Shown here one piece after another: positions 20,760-29,545 of a stretch of 64,000 bases of DNA. The notes beneath the pieces are model-generated. The model saw nothing but the letters and a program-made list of their open reading frames with translations. It searched no databases and was not told the DNA's origin. The first letter of the stretch is position 1. Each line of letters begins with the position of its first letter. Source of the stretch: Streptomyces sp. CC228A (GTDB lineage Bacteria; Actinomycetota; Actinomycetes; Streptomycetales; Streptomycetaceae); assembly GCF_021390935.1 (NCBI RefSeq), contig NZ_JAJPUI010000002.1, positions 248,001 to 312,000 on the forward strand, read 5' to 3'. Both the position numbers and the translations under genes were made by a program.

Positions 20760-22612
20760 CGGTACTCCTCCTTGACCACTTCGCCGGATTTCCCGGCGAC
20801 GATCAGAGCGATGTTGGACGCAGAGACGGGATCGGAATCCGCGCCCTGCGGCGTGAAGTAGTTGGAGTGGGCCTGGAACGGGTCTCCGCTAGTGACGGGG
20901 TGCGGGCCGGTCAGGGTCTGGAAGCGCTGTGCTCCGAAGGCCTCGCTGGCGGGGTCCTTGCCGAAGTACAGGTCGTCGCTGCCGGGGTCACTGATCTCCC
21001 CTGCGACTACCGTTCCCAGCACCGTCCCGACCGGCCCGGCAAGGGAGCCCACACCGGCACCGATCAGTGCTGCTCTCCCCTGGGTCTTCGACGGCAGGTG
21101 GGTCACGATGTCGTTGTCCGCCGCACCGACGAAGACGTGTTCCTTGCCGACGCCGAGATCCTCCGCCCTGTCCACCCCCACGCCCGGGCTGCCCAGCAGG
21201 ATGACGTCATCGACGCCCGGGATGCCGCCGGGCTCCTTGGCTGCCGTACCCACGGTGAGAGAGCCGTACGAGTGCCCGATGGCTGTCAGGTGGAGGTCGG
21301 AATGGCGGTTCGTGGCCTGGAGACCGTCCATGAAGGAGCTGTAGGCAGGCGCCCCCCGTTCTGCGTCGCCCGTGCCCAGCACGTGCATGTTCGTCAACTG
21401 CGGAGCGTCGTAGCCAAGCCACACGATGGAGGCACTTGAGGGATCGTACTTGCGTGCGCCGATGGCGGTGTTCTGGGCCCGCACCATGGTTTCCTTGACG
21501 AACGTCTCGTTCAGACTGGTGTCCAGGCCCGGCACGTACGCCGACACGTGCCGGGACGTGTCGGGGTTGCCGTACGAGACGATCGCCCGGCCGTTCCCTT
21601 CCTCCCCGATCCCCAGCAGATACATCGGCGGGTGGCTCGGCTGGTTCAGCTTGTCCTGGATCATCCGCAGCGCGTCCAGCTTCGTCTGCGCGTCGTCGTC
21701 GCCTGTCCGCTGCGCCAGTTCGGCGATGAGGACGGGAAGGTAGGTGCGGTTGGCCTCGTCGCGGGTGGCGGCCGGGATGCCGTCCAGGCTGCCGATGAGG
21801 TCCGGTGCGATCACCAGGTACTCCTGGCGCTGCTCCTCCCCCAGGTTCTCCCACCACGCCCGGCGTTCGGCGGGCGTCTTGTCCTCCGGGACGGCGCGGG
21901 CCAGGTAGGCGTCGGCGGCGTCGCGGACGACGGCGGTGTCGTGCGCGGCGTCCTTCAGCATCGCCGCCGTGACGTCGAGCCCCTTCTCCGCCTTCAGTTC
22001 GTTCAGCGCCTTGGCGTACCGGGCGTCGACCTCGCGTGCCGCGTTCACCGCCTGGGTGATGCGGTGGGCGACGTCCTCGGCCTTCGCGGCGTGCGGGTTG
22101 ACGAGCCGGAGCCCGGGCGCGCTGTCGACGTACGGGGACGTGAAGCCGCGGCTGTCGAGGGGCTGCGGGTCCAGCGGCAGCCGGCCGCCGCGCACCGTGC
22201 CGCCCGGCACCTGCCGCTTCTCCCCGGCGACGTTCTCGACCTCGGCGGCCGGAAAGCTGACGGAACCGTCCTGGTGGACGGTGAGGTTCAGGGTCGCGGC
22301 GTCTTCCAGGGCCTGCTGGAGCCTGCGTTGGGGTGCGGCGAGGTCGGCGGCGAGGCCGTTGAGGGCGGTCCGTACGAGGCCGCACTCGGTGTGCAGATAC
22401 TGGAAGTTGCGGCTGAGCCGCTGCAGGCGCCCCAGCGCCTTCTCGGCGGATTCGCTCTCCTGGGTGTCGCGGAGCTGCTTGGACATGGCCCGATCGACCC
22501 GCGTGCGGTCCGTCGCCGAGCGGCTGGAGACCTCGTGCCACCGGTCGCCCGCGTCCTCGAACACGGAGCGCTTCAGGTCGCGGAGCTGCTGCCAGGTGAG
22601 GGTACTGGTCAC
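20756..22612 (-). CDS. DUF1023 alpha/beta hydrolase with N-terminal helical domain
   Basis: 618 residues. The first roughly 200 residues are helical and charged, WXG100/ESX-like in style, with a leading TWQQLRDLK segment. The C-terminal half is the DUF1023 alpha/beta hydrolase: a nucleophile elbow GHSYGS at about residue 445, DDVILLGSPG after it, and AADNDIVTHLPS carrying the likely acid and His of the triad. DUF1023 proteins are largely actinobacterial and mostly uncharacterised; lipid or ester substrates are assumed from the fold. There is no signal peptide, so export, if any, would need another route. Starts with GTG overlapping the previous gene's stop by four bases (GTGA), and its own stop overlaps the lipoprotein start. 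Confidence 0.8.
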   Translation of the reverse strand: MTSTLTWQQLRDLKRSVFEDAGDRWHEVSSRSATDRTRVDRAMSKQLRDTQESESAEKALGRLQRLSRNFQYLHTECGLVRTALNGLAADLAAPQRRLQQALEDAATLNLTVHQDGSVSFPAAEVENVAGEKRQVPGGTVRGGRLPLDPQPLDSRGFTSPYVDSAPGLRLVNPHAAKAEDVAHRITQAVNAAREVDARYAKALNELKAEKGLDVTAAMLKDAAHDTAVVRDAADAYLARAVPEDKTPAERRAWWENLGEEQRQEYLVIAPDLIGSLDGIPAATRDEANRTYLPVLIAELAQRTGDDDAQTKLDALRMIQDKLNQPSHPPMYLLGIGEEGNGRAIVSYGNPDTSRHVSAYVPGLDTSLNETFVKETMVRAQNTAIGARKYDPSSASIVWLGYDAPQLTNMHVLGTGDAERGAPAYSSFMDGLQATNRHSDLHLTAIGHSYGSLTVGTAAKEPGGIPGVDDVILLGSPGVGVDRAEDLGVGKEHVFVGAADNDIVTHLPSKTQGRAALIGAGVGSLAGPVGTVLGTVVAGEISDPGSDDLYFGKDPASEAFGAQRFQTLTGPHPVTSGDPFQAHSNYFTPQGADSDPVSASNIALIVAGKSGEVVKEEYR

Positions 22613-23043
22613 GGCGCCTCACCGGCCTTCCGTACCTGCGTGAGGGAGTCCTTCACCGCGAGGTCGGTCTCGCCCATCTCCTTGGCCACCTTCAGGAGCG
22701 CCCCGTCGAGGTGGTCGCACTCGTCGCGTACGGACGCGAGCCGGTCCTCCCAGGATGTCAGCACGCTCGTGAGGGCCGCCGCCGACGCGAGGCCCGCGCC
22801 GCCCGACGTGACGCCGGTGTGGCCGGGGGCGAGGCAGGCGCGGCTCTTCTCCGTGTTCGTCCGCAGGTCGGAGGCGGTGGCGGACGCGCTGCTCCACGGT
22901 CCCTTCGTGTGCTGCAGGGTGCCCTGGCCGCCGCCCGTGCCGCGCGGTCCGCCGCTGTCCGCGGAGGCGAGGACCGTCCGCGCCGTACCGTGCTGTCCCG
23001 GCGGCAGGTCGAACAGCTCCTGCCACCGCTGTGAGTACTCCAC
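22609..23043 (-). CDS. Small helical protein, first gene of the DUF1023 cassette
   Basis: 144 residues from the GTG at 23043, which has GGGGGA about seven bases upstream. ATG codons at 23079 and 23097 are alternatives. The N-terminal third contains RWQELFDLPPG, the middle is Gly/Ala/Ser-rich, and the last 45 residues form a strongly charged helix (SWEDRLASVRDECDHLDGAL). No WxG motif is present, but the size, all-helical prediction and position before a hydrolase with an ESX-like N-domain are suggestive of a secretion partner. A TAACGT hexamer at 23112-23117 (minus) could be the operon's -10. I do not recognise a characterised family. Confidence 0.6.
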   Translation of the reverse strand: MEYSQRWQELFDLPPGQHGTARTVLASADSGGPRGTGGGQGTLQHTKGPWSSASATASDLRTNTEKSRACLAPGHTGVTSGGAGLASAAALTSVLTSWEDRLASVRDECDHLDGALLKVAKEMGETDLAVKDSLTQVRKAGEAP

Positions 23044-23187
23044 CGTACGATCCCCCGATTCGCCATGCAGTCGTGCCATGGCGCCTTGCTTTCGCAACCG
23101 CGCAGCAGGAGACGTTAGCGCACATCGCGAGGGGGTCGTGCACGCGCCCGTTCGCTGACGCGGCCCCGGCCGGGGGCGGGTGAGTGG

Positions 23188-24318
23188 TCAGCTGCCGACG
23201 GCGGCCCGCGGGCGGCGGGTGGTGGCGGCGATGGTCGCGGAGCCGACGACCCTCGTCCCGTCGTAGAGGACGATGGCCTGGCCGGGTGCGACGCCCCGGA
23301 CGGGCTCGGCGAAGGTGACGCGCAGCTCGCCGTCGACGGCCTCCGCCGTGACGTCGGTCTCGCCGCCGTGGGCGCGCAGCTGCGCGGTGTACGTGCCGGG
23401 GCCCTCGGGGGCGCGGCCGCACCAGCGGGGCTTGACGGCCGTGAGGGCGACCACGTCCAGGGCCTCCGCCGGGCCGACGGTCACGGTGTTGTCCACCGGG
23501 GAGATGTCGAGGACGTAGCGGGGCTTGCCGTCGGGGGCGGGGTGGCCGATGCGCAGGCCCTTGCGCTGGCCGATGGTGAAGCCGTACGCGCCGTCGTGGG
23601 TGCCGAGCCGGGTGCCGGACTCGTCGACGATGTCGCCTTCCGCCTTCCCGAGGCGGGAGGCGAGGAAGCCCTGGGTGTCACCGTCGGCGATGAAGCAGAT
23701 GTCGTGGCTGTCGGGCTTCTTCGCGACCGCCAGGCCGCGGCGCTCCGCCTCGGCGCGGATCTCGTCCTTCGTGGTCACGGGGTCGCCCAGCGGGAACATG
23801 GCGTGGGCGAGCTGCCTCTCGTCCAGGACGCCGAGGACGTACGACTGGTCCTTGGCCTCGTCGGAGGCGCGGTGCAGCTCGCGCGTGCCGTCGGCGAGGG
23901 TGACGACCTTCGCGTAGTGGCCGGTGCACACCGCGTCGAAGCCGAGCGCGAGGGCCTTGTCGAGGAGCGCCGCGAACTTGATCTTCTCGTTGCAGCGCAG
24001 GCACGGGTTGGGCGTGCGCCCGGCCTCGTACTCGGCGATGAAGTCCTCCACCACGTCCTCGCGGAAGCGTTCCGCCAGGTCCCAGACGTAGAAGGGGATG
24101 CCGATCACGTCCGCGGCGCGGCGGGCGTCGCGGGAGTCCTCGATGGTGCAGCAGCCGCGGGCGCCGGTGCGGAAGGACTGCGGGTTCGCGGAGAGCGCCA
24201 GGTGCACCCCGGTCACGTCGTGGCCCGCCTCGGCGGCGCGGGCGGCGGCGACGGCGGAGTCCACACCGCCGGACATGGCGGCGAGGACGCGGAGGGGGCG
24301 GGGGGAGGTCTCAGTCAT
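23188..24318 (-). CDS. mnmA: tRNA 2-thiouridine(34) synthase MnmA
   Basis: 376 residues. Adenylates and thiolates U34 of Lys, Glu and Gln tRNAs. The PP-loop SGGVDS is at about residues 16-21. The two catalytic cysteines are Cys106 (NPCLRCN) and Cys208 (HDICF), which carries the persulfide. The target-binding FTIGQRKGL and C-terminal barrel are intact. The ATG at 24318 is nine bases after TACCCT, so the leader is short or absent. The sulfur probably comes from the cysteine desulfurase encoded 1.1 kb away on the same strand, separated by the divergent amidase gene. Confidence 0.95.
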   Translation of the reverse strand: MTETSPRPLRVLAAMSGGVDSAVAAARAAEAGHDVTGVHLALSANPQSFRTGARGCCTIEDSRDARRAADVIGIPFYVWDLAERFREDVVEDFIAEYEAGRTPNPCLRCNEKIKFAALLDKALALGFDAVCTGHYAKVVTLADGTRELHRASDEAKDQSYVLGVLDERQLAHAMFPLGDPVTTKDEIRAEAERRGLAVAKKPDSHDICFIADGDTQGFLASRLGKAEGDIVDESGTRLGTHDGAYGFTIGQRKGLRIGHPAPDGKPRYVLDISPVDNTVTVGPAEALDVVALTAVKPRWCGRAPEGPGTYTAQLRAHGGETDVTAEAVDGELRVTFAEPVRGVAPGQAIVLYDGTRVVGSATIAATTRRPRAAVGS

Positions 24319-24327
24319 AGCCCTACC

Positions 24328-24333
24328 AGGGTA
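24328..24333 (-). promoter_or_regulatory. -10-like box of mnmA
   Basis: TACCCT on the minus strand, nine bases before the ATG; mRNA leader predicted at zero to three bases. Confidence 0.35.
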
Positions 24334-24379
24334 CGGGGCCGCGGGAACCGTCGCGGCGGGCGTGTGCGTTCATGGTCAC

Positions 24380-25087
24380 ATGGGGAGCGAACAGGGCCCG
24401 GACGGCGGGCGGAAGCGGTTGGGACGGCGGGCCCTGCTGATCGGCGGCGGCGCCGCTCTGGCGGGCGGGGTGGCGGCGGGCTGGGACGAGCTGGAGCGCA
24501 TGTGGTGGCTCCTGCCCGGGACGGAGAAGCCGCGGAAGGAGGGCGAGCTCGACCACGCGGGCGCGGTGTGGACGGCGGCGTCGCGGGCGAACTGGCGGCG
24601 GGCCGACCGGCCGGACGACTACACGGTGGACCGGATCGTGATCCACGTGGTGCAGGGCAGCTACGCCACGGCCCTGCGGGTGTTCAAGGACCCGCTGCAC
24701 GGGGCGGCCACGCACTATGTGGTGGGCAAGGACGGGCGGATCGCGCAGATGATCCGCGAGCTCGACGTGGGCTTCCACGCGGGGAACCGCGACATGAACG
24801 AGCGGAGCATCGGCATCGAGCACGAGGGCTTCGTGGACCGTCCGCAGGACTTCACGGCGGAGATGTACGCCGCGTCGGCGCGGCTGGCGGCCGACATCTG
24901 CGGGCGGTACGGCATACCGGTCGACCGGGAGCACATCATCGGGCACGTCGAGGTGGAGGGCACGGACCACACGGACCCGGGCCCGCACTGGGACTGGGAC
25001 CGGTACCTGAAGCTGGTGCGGGAGGCGGCCGCGAACCCTCCGTCGCCCTCGCCGTCCGCTCCTGAGCCGGGCGCCGGCGGGGCCTGA
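24380..25087 (+). CDS. N-acetylmuramoyl-L-alanine amidase (Amidase_2), exported
   Basis: 235 residues. An N-terminal RRALLIGGGAAL stretch is a Tat-like signal or membrane anchor. The Amidase_2 domain follows: RIVIHVVQG with the first zinc His, THYVVGKDGRI, the GFHAGNRDMNERSIGIEHEG core with the catalytic Glu, and IIGHVEVEG-TDHTDPGPHWDW with the remaining zinc ligands. It cuts the bond between MurNAc and L-Ala in peptidoglycan. The ATG at 24380 lacks a clear Shine-Dalgarno; an in-frame GTG at 24362 is an alternative. Head-to-head with mnmA and convergent with the desulfurase gene. Confidence 0.88.
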   Translation: MGSEQGPDGGRKRLGRRALLIGGGAALAGGVAAGWDELERMWWLLPGTEKPRKEGELDHAGAVWTAASRANWRRADRPDDYTVDRIVIHVVQGSYATALRVFKDPLHGAATHYVVGKDGRIAQMIRELDVGFHAGNRDMNERSIGIEHEGFVDRPQDFTAEMYAASARLAADICGRYGIPVDREHIIGHVEVEGTDHTDPGPHWDWDRYLKLVREAAANPPSPSPSAPEPGAGGA

Positions 25088-25224
25088 AGGGCCGGGACGG
25101 CGACGTGCGGCCGGGGCATCGGGCGGCCGGGCGGGCGGGTGTCCCCGTGGGGGTCGCCTGATGGCGACGGCCTCCGCCGGGTGGCGGGCCACGGCGTGCG
25201 CCCGCCTGCGGGTCATCGGGCGCG

Positions 25225-25407
25225 GAGGCGGTGGGCTGCTTCCGGTACCGGTACCGCCGGGCGCGGTACCGAGGCGGTGGACTGGATCCGGTACCGCCGG
25301 GCGCGGTACGGAGGCGGTGGGCTGCTTCCGGTACCGGCACCGCCGGGCGCGGTACGGAGGCGGTGGGCTGCTGTCCGTACCCGCGCGGCCGGGCCCGGAG
25401 GCGGTGG
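25225..25407. repeat. Imperfect tandem repeat, five units of 40-46 bp
   Basis: The motif gaggcggtgggctgcttccg starts at 25225, 25271, 25311, 25357 and 25398 (spacings 46, 40, 46, 41). Most units contain CGGTACCG, itself palindromic, beside a gccgggcgcggtac stretch, so each unit can fold. The array lies between two convergent genes and may end both transcripts. It is not protein-coding in any convincing frame. The surrounding stretch 25088-25455 has no gene. Confidence 0.75.
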
Positions 25408-25455
25408 GCTGCGGCCGGGATCCGGCGCCGCCGCGTCGGCCGGCGGGCGCCGCGG

Positions 25456-26619
25456 TCAGCTGAGGCCGGCCGTCCGGGCCCGCTCCACGGCCGGGCCGAT
25501 GGCCTTGGCGACGGCCTCGATGTCGGCGCGGGTGGTGGTGTGGCCGAGGGAGAAGCGGAGCGTGCCGCGCGCCAGCTCCGGGTCGGTGCCCGTGGCGAGG
25601 ACGACGTGGCTCGGCTGGGCCACCCCGGCGGTGCACGCGGAGCCGGTGGAGCACTGGATGCCCTGCGCGTCGAGGAGGAGCAGCAGCGAGTCGCCCTCGC
25701 AGCCGGGGAAGCTGAAGTGGGCGTTGGCGGGGAGGCGGTCGACGGGGTCGCCGCCGAGGACGGCGTCCGGCACGGCCGAGCGGACGGCGTCGACGAGTTC
25801 GTCCCGCAGCGCGCCGATCTCGCGGGCGAACTCCTCGCGGCGCTCGGCGGCGAGCCGCCCCGCGACGGCGAAGGCGGCGACGGCGGGCACGTCGAGGGTG
25901 CCGGAGCGCACGTGGCGCTCCTGGCCGCCGCCGTGCAGGACGGGCACGGGGCTGTAGGCGCGGCCGAGCAGCAGCGCGCCGATGCCGTAGGGGCCGCCGA
26001 TCTTGTGTCCGGTCACCGTCATGGCGGCGAGCCCGGAGTCGCCGAAGGCCACCGGCACCTGACCGAAGGCCTGCACGGCGTCGGAGTGCAGCGGCACGTC
26101 GAACTCGCGCGCCGCCTCCGCGAGTTCGCGGACCGGCAGCACCGTGCCGATCTCGTTGTTCGCCCACATGACGGTGGCCAGCGCGACGCTCGCGGGGTCG
26201 CGGGCTATGGCTTCGCGCAGGGCGTCGGGGTGGACGCGTCCGTACCCGTCGACGGGGAGGTACTCGACGGTGGCGCCCTCGTGCTCACCGAGCCAGTGCA
26301 CGGCGTCCAGGACGGCATGGTGCTCGACGGGGCTCGCGAGGACCCGGACGCGGCGCGGGTCGGCGCCCCTGCGGGACCAGTACAGGCCCTTCACGGCGAG
26401 GTTGTCGGCTTCGGTGCCGCCCGAGGTGAACACGACCTCGCTGGGCCGCGCCCCGAGCGCTTCGGCGAGGGCCTCGCGCGCCTCCTCGACGGTGCGGCGC
26501 GCCCGACGGCCGGCGGCGTGCAGGGAGGAGGCGTTCCCCGTGGCGGCGAGCTGGGCGGTCATCGCCTCGATCGCCTCGGGAAGCATCGGAGTGGTCGCGG
26601 CGTGGTCGAGGTAAACCAT
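25456..26619 (-). CDS. Cysteine desulfurase (IscS/NifS-like)
   Basis: 387 residues, PLP-dependent; takes sulfur from L-cysteine to a protein persulfide. The start [11 protein letters not shown] is diagnostic. The PLP Lys206 is in VTGHKIGG, the cofactor contacts are HSDAVQ and ANNEIGT, and the persulfide Cys329 is in STGSACTAG, in a loop of IscS length. The ATG at 26619 follows TAGAAT at ten bases with no Shine-Dalgarno; an upstream extension in the same frame is unlikely. With mnmA nearby, its main job is likely thiolation of tRNA. Confidence 0.93.
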   Translation of the reverse strand: MVYLDHAATTPMLPEAIEAMTAQLAATGNASSLHAAGRRARRTVEEAREALAEALGARPSEVVFTSGGTEADNLAVKGLYWSRRGADPRRVRVLASPVEHHAVLDAVHWLGEHEGATVEYLPVDGYGRVHPDALREAIARDPASVALATVMWANNEIGTVLPVRELAEAAREFDVPLHSDAVQAFGQVPVAFGDSGLAAMTVTGHKIGGPYGIGALLLGRAYSPVPVLHGGGQERHVRSGTLDVPAVAAFAVAGRLAAERREEFAREIGALRDELVDAVRSAVPDAVLGGDPVDRLPANAHFSFPGCEGDSLLLLLDAQGIQCSTGSACTAGVAQPSHVVLATGTDPELARGTLRFSLGHTTTRADIEAVAKAIGPAVERARTAGLS

Positions 26620-26629
26620 GGTGCCGCCG

Positions 26630-26635
26630 ATTCTA
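26630..26635 (-). promoter_or_regulatory. -10 box of the cysteine desulfurase gene
   Basis: TAGAAT on the minus strand, close to consensus, ten bases before the ATG; the mRNA would have a leader of only a few bases. Confidence 0.45.
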
Positions 26636-26698
26636 CGGGCCCCCGTCCGGGCTGACGTGCCGGATCGCGCCATTCCGTCACCGGCTCGTGCCGGTGCG

Positions 26699-27085
26699 TC
26701 AGCCGAGGCTCCAGGACACGGTGCCGTTCGCGGTGACGAGCGCGGCGAGGACGGCGAGGTCGGCGACGCCCAGGGCCAAACCGAGGAGGGCCCTCCCCCG
26801 CCGGCGGGTGCGGCGGCGCAGGGCGAGGACGGCGAGGCCGATGGCGAGGGGGCCGAGCAGGAGGTTGAAGGCGACGAGCCCGACGAGGCCGAGGACGAAG
26901 GAGGCGACGGCCATGCCGTCGGCGTCCCGCTTCCGGGCCGCGGCGGCGGACGTGCCGGGCGCCCCGGCGGCCCCCTTCGACCCGGCGGACTCCCCGGTCG
27001 GGGCGGCCCGGACAGGGTCCGCGGGCGAGGGGCCGGCGAGGGGGGCGGTGGATGCGGTGGCTGTGGTGGATGCGGTGGTCTTCAT
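26699..27085 (-). CDS. DUF4190-like two-helix membrane protein
   Basis: 128 residues. A 60-residue Ala/Thr/Ser-rich cytosolic tail, then [26 protein letters not shown], a basic loop RRRTRRRGR, and a second helix. This matches the DUF4190 layout seen in many actinobacterial proteins of unknown role. The ATG at 27085 has GGAGG five bases upstream. It lies 20 bases after the next small membrane gene, so the two are likely co-transcribed. Confidence 0.75.
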   Translation of the reverse strand: MKTTASTTATASTAPLAGPSPADPVRAAPTGESAGSKGAAGAPGTSAAAARKRDADGMAVASFVLGLVGLVAFNLLLGPLAIGLAVLALRRRTRRRGRALLGLALGVADLAVLAALVTANGTVSWSLG

Positions 27086-27105
27086 GGCGGCCTCCGGACC
27101 GTGGG

Positions 27106-27267
27106 TCAGCTGGTGCGGCGCGTACGGGTGCGGCGCTCCCGGGCGGCGAAGACCAGGAGCCAGAGGGCGACCGCGGTGGCGGCGACCGCCGTGGCGGGCA
27201 GCGGCAGGAACGCCGGGGTGCCGATGAAGGTGCCGAGGAGGAGCAGGGCGGCTACGAGGAAGAGCAT
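27106..27267 (-). CDS. 53-residue membrane protein
   Basis: Starts at the ATG at 27267 with AGGAGG seven bases upstream, an excellent site. Two hydrophobic stretches separated by PAFLPLPATA, then a basic tail ERRTRTRRTS facing the cytoplasm. No family recognised. Divergent from the TetR gene across a 107-base region that holds the inverted motifs described there, so it is a plausible target of that regulator. Confidence 0.65.
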   Translation of the reverse strand: MLFLVAALLLLGTFIGTPAFLPLPATAVAATAVALWLLVFAARERRTRTRRTS

Positions 27268-27297
27268 CGGGTTGCCTCCTGATACGACGGTTAGGTG

Positions 27298-27362
27298 ACA
27301 ACTGTGCACTGACTCTTCAGTCTAGGTGGTTTCGCCGCTGGAACCCTTCGGAGAACAGTTGT
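27298..27362. promoter_or_regulatory. Divergent promoter region with inverted operator-like motifs
   Basis: ACAACTGT at 27298-27305 and its exact reverse complement ACAGTTGT at 27355-27362 flank the start of the TetR promoter region. ACTGA-N4-TCAGT at 27308-27321 is a second perfect inverted repeat. TTTACT, seven bases before the TetR ATG, is a weak -10 for a leaderless mRNA. These fit autoregulation plus control of the small membrane genes, but binding is only inferred. Confidence 0.45.
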
Positions 27363-27374
27363 TTACTGCATGGC

Positions 27375-28007
27375 ATGAGTCACACCACCGCCGCCACGGG
27401 GGTCCGGCAGGCCCGCAAGCAGAAGACCCGACAGGCCCTCCTCGACGCGGCGCTCGCGCTGCTGGAGGAGCAGAGCCTCAGCAGCCTGGGCCTGCGGGAG
27501 GTGACGCGGGCGGCCGGGGTCACCCCCACCGCCTTCTACCGCCACTTCCGCGACACCGCGGACCTGGGGGTGGCGCTGGTGGAGGAGGCGCTCGGCAGCC
27601 TGCACGGCACCATCCGCACGACGCTGGCGACGACCGGGGACAGCGAGGAGCGGATCGCGGGAGCGGTGGAGCTGATCGCCGCGCTGGTCCGGGACTTCCC
27701 GGCGCATGTGCGGTTCGTGGCGCGGGAGCAGCACGGCGGCGTACGGGCCGTGCGGGACGCGATCGCGGCGCAGCTCGAACGGTTCGCCCGGGAGGTGGCC
27801 GAGGAGCTTGAGGGGCAGCCGGAGACGGCCGGGTGGGGGCCGGACGACGTGCTGATGCTCGCCGGGCTGTACGTCGACCACATGGTCATGACGGCCTCCG
27901 CGTTCCTGGCGGCGGGCCAGGACGCGGAGGCCGTGGACGAGGTCGCCCGCAGGGCGTGGCGGCGGATGCGGCTGATCGTGATCGGCAGCCGCCACTGGCT
28001 GGACTGA
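27375..28007 (+). CDS. TetR-family transcriptional regulator
   Basis: 210 residues. The N-terminal helix-turn-helix covers about residues 17-62, with TRAAGVTPTAFYRHFRD as the recognition region, typical of TetR proteins linked to fatty acid genes. The C-terminal ligand and dimer domain is helical with no recognisable specificity. The ATG at 27375 has no Shine-Dalgarno. The nearest divergent target is the small-membrane-protein pair; the thioesterase gene lies convergently 13 bases downstream. Confidence 0.88.
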   Translation: MSHTTAATGVRQARKQKTRQALLDAALALLEEQSLSSLGLREVTRAAGVTPTAFYRHFRDTADLGVALVEEALGSLHGTIRTTLATTGDSEERIAGAVELIAALVRDFPAHVRFVAREQHGGVRAVRDAIAAQLERFAREVAEELEGQPETAGWGPDDVLMLAGLYVDHMVMTASAFLAAGQDAEAVDEVARRAWRRMRLIVIGSRHWLD

Positions 28008-28020
28008 GCGCGCCGCGCCG

Positions 28021-28839
28021 CTACGGGCGGGGGGCGCGTGCGAGCTGGCGGGACTGGGCGACCAGGCGGTCGGCGCTGTCCCAGACCTCCGCGTCCTCCT
28101 CCAGGAACCCGCCGGCGAGGTTGCGGGTGGTGATGGAGACCCGCAGCGGGCCCGGAGCGGGGCGGCAGCGGATGTGGGTGGTGAGTTCGACGGTGGGCGT
28201 CCAGCCGTTGAGGCCCAGGTCGAAGGCGGTGGGCGGCAGCGCGTCGACGGTGAGCAGCAGGGACAGCGGGTCCGGGTCGCGTCCGTCGGCCAGGCCGAAC
28301 CAGCCGCGCATCTCGCCCTTGCCGGACGGGGCGCCGAGGGCCCAGCCGACGGTCGCCGGGTCGAGCTTGAGGTCGAGGAGCCGGGCGATCTCGGAGGAGC
28401 CCGGCAGCGGGGCGGGGGCGTCCGCGGGGCCCAGGCAGTGCTCGTACGGGGGGATGGCGGGCGGCTTGGCGGTGGTGCGGACGTCGTCGGGCAGGCCGTC
28501 CAGGTCGCCGTAGGTGGCGACGACGCGGATGTTCTCCACCTCGGTGCCGTCCTCGGCCTGCTGGTAGAGGGACGCCTGGCCGGTGGACAGGCTCCGCCCG
28601 GTGCGGACGGTCTCGGTCCGGATGACGGCCGGGCCGGGCAGCGAGGGCGCCAGGTAGTGGGCGGACACCGTGAAGGGGTGCGGGTGCGGCAGGGCGTCGC
28701 CGAGCGCGCGGCCCAGCAGGGCGAGCAGGTAGCCGCCGTTGACGACGCCGAAGATCGTCCAGTCGGCGGAGAGCTCCGCGTCGTAGAGGCCCGGCGAGCG
28801 GAGGGTCACCGCGGTGTCGCGGTCGAACTGGCTGTCCAT
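28021..28839 (-). CDS. Acyl-CoA thioesterase-like double hotdog protein
   Basis: 272 residues with two hotdog folds, like TesB/acyl-CoA thioesterase II. The first half contains SADWTIFGVVNGGYLLALLGRA, the second AFDLGLNGWTPTVELTTHIR and GGFLEEDAEVWDS, the last Asp being the usual catalytic position. It would hydrolyse acyl-CoA to free acid and CoA. The ATG at 28839 has TACGGT six bases upstream and no Shine-Dalgarno. Convergent with the TetR gene. Confidence 0.82.
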   Translation of the reverse strand: MDSQFDRDTAVTLRSPGLYDAELSADWTIFGVVNGGYLLALLGRALGDALPHPHPFTVSAHYLAPSLPGPAVIRTETVRTGRSLSTGQASLYQQAEDGTEVENIRVVATYGDLDGLPDDVRTTAKPPAIPPYEHCLGPADAPAPLPGSSEIARLLDLKLDPATVGWALGAPSGKGEMRGWFGLADGRDPDPLSLLLTVDALPPTAFDLGLNGWTPTVELTTHIRCRPAPGPLRVSITTRNLAGGFLEEDAEVWDSADRLVAQSRQLARAPRP

Positions 28840-28845
28840 GACGGC

Positions 28846-28851
28846 ACCGTA
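28846..28851 (-). promoter_or_regulatory. -10-like box for leaderless thioesterase mRNA
   Basis: TACGGT on the minus strand, six bases before the ATG at 28839. Confidence 0.4.
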
Positions 28852-28864
28852 CAACAGGAAAATA

Positions 28865-29545
28865 CTAAGCGGTAGCTTTGCCAGGGGGAGGTTCTTCGGT
28901 GGCCGACGACCGGCGGTTCCAGGCGCGCGGCGCCCGCCAGCGGTAGCGCAGGGCGAGCAGCCGCAGGACGAAGGCGGTGAGCGCGGCCAGGCCGCTGGTG
29001 AAAGGGTTCAGCATCTCGAAGCGGATGAAGAGCACGACCATCGTGGCGCCCACGATCGCCGGTACCGCGTAGAGGTCGCGGTCCCAGCGGAGCAGGGACG
29101 GCACCTCGTTGGCGAGCACGTCCCGCAGGACGCCGCCGCCGACGGCCGTGGCGAGGCCGAGCACGGCCGAGGAGGTCAGGCCGAGCCCGTAGTCGTACGC
29201 CTTGGTCGCCCCGGCCACGCAGAACAGGCCGAGCCCGGCCGCGTCGAAGACGTTGACGGCCGCCTGGGTGCGCTCCACGACGGGGTGCAGGAAGAACACG
29301 AGGGCGGTGGCGACGAGCGGCGTGAGGAAGTACCCGAGGTCGGTGAAGGCGGCCGGGGGTACGGCTCCGATGACGAGGTCGCGGAAGAGGCCGCCGCCGA
29401 GGGCGGTGAACTCGGCGAGGACGGCCATGCCGAAGACGTCGAAGTTCTTGCGCACGGCCAGCAGCGCGCCGGAGATCGCGAAGACGAAGATCCCCGCGAG
29501 GTCCACGGCGTGGAGGACGGAGGGGGTGAACAGATCCTGGAGCAC
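28865..29545 (-). CDS. TRIC (UPF0126) family channel protein
   Basis: 226 residues with about seven hydrophobic helices in two symmetric halves. Each half has the hallmark GGGLFRDL or GGGVLRDV loop, which forms the ion-conducting kink in bacterial trimeric intracellular cation channels. FAISGALLAVRKNFDVFG is typical of UPF0126. It likely passes K+ or other monovalent cations. The GTG at 29545 is chosen from homolog-like start MLQDLFTPSVLHAVDLAG; no strong Shine-Dalgarno. The C-terminal 30 residues are basic and cytosolic. It ends 25 bases before the thioesterase gene begins. Confidence 0.85.
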   Translation of the reverse strand: MLQDLFTPSVLHAVDLAGIFVFAISGALLAVRKNFDVFGMAVLAEFTALGGGLFRDLVIGAVPPAAFTDLGYFLTPLVATALVFFLHPVVERTQAAVNVFDAAGLGLFCVAGATKAYDYGLGLTSSAVLGLATAVGGGVLRDVLANEVPSLLRWDRDLYAVPAIVGATMVVLFIRFEMLNPFTSGLAALTAFVLRLLALRYRWRAPRAWNRRSSATEEPPPGKATA

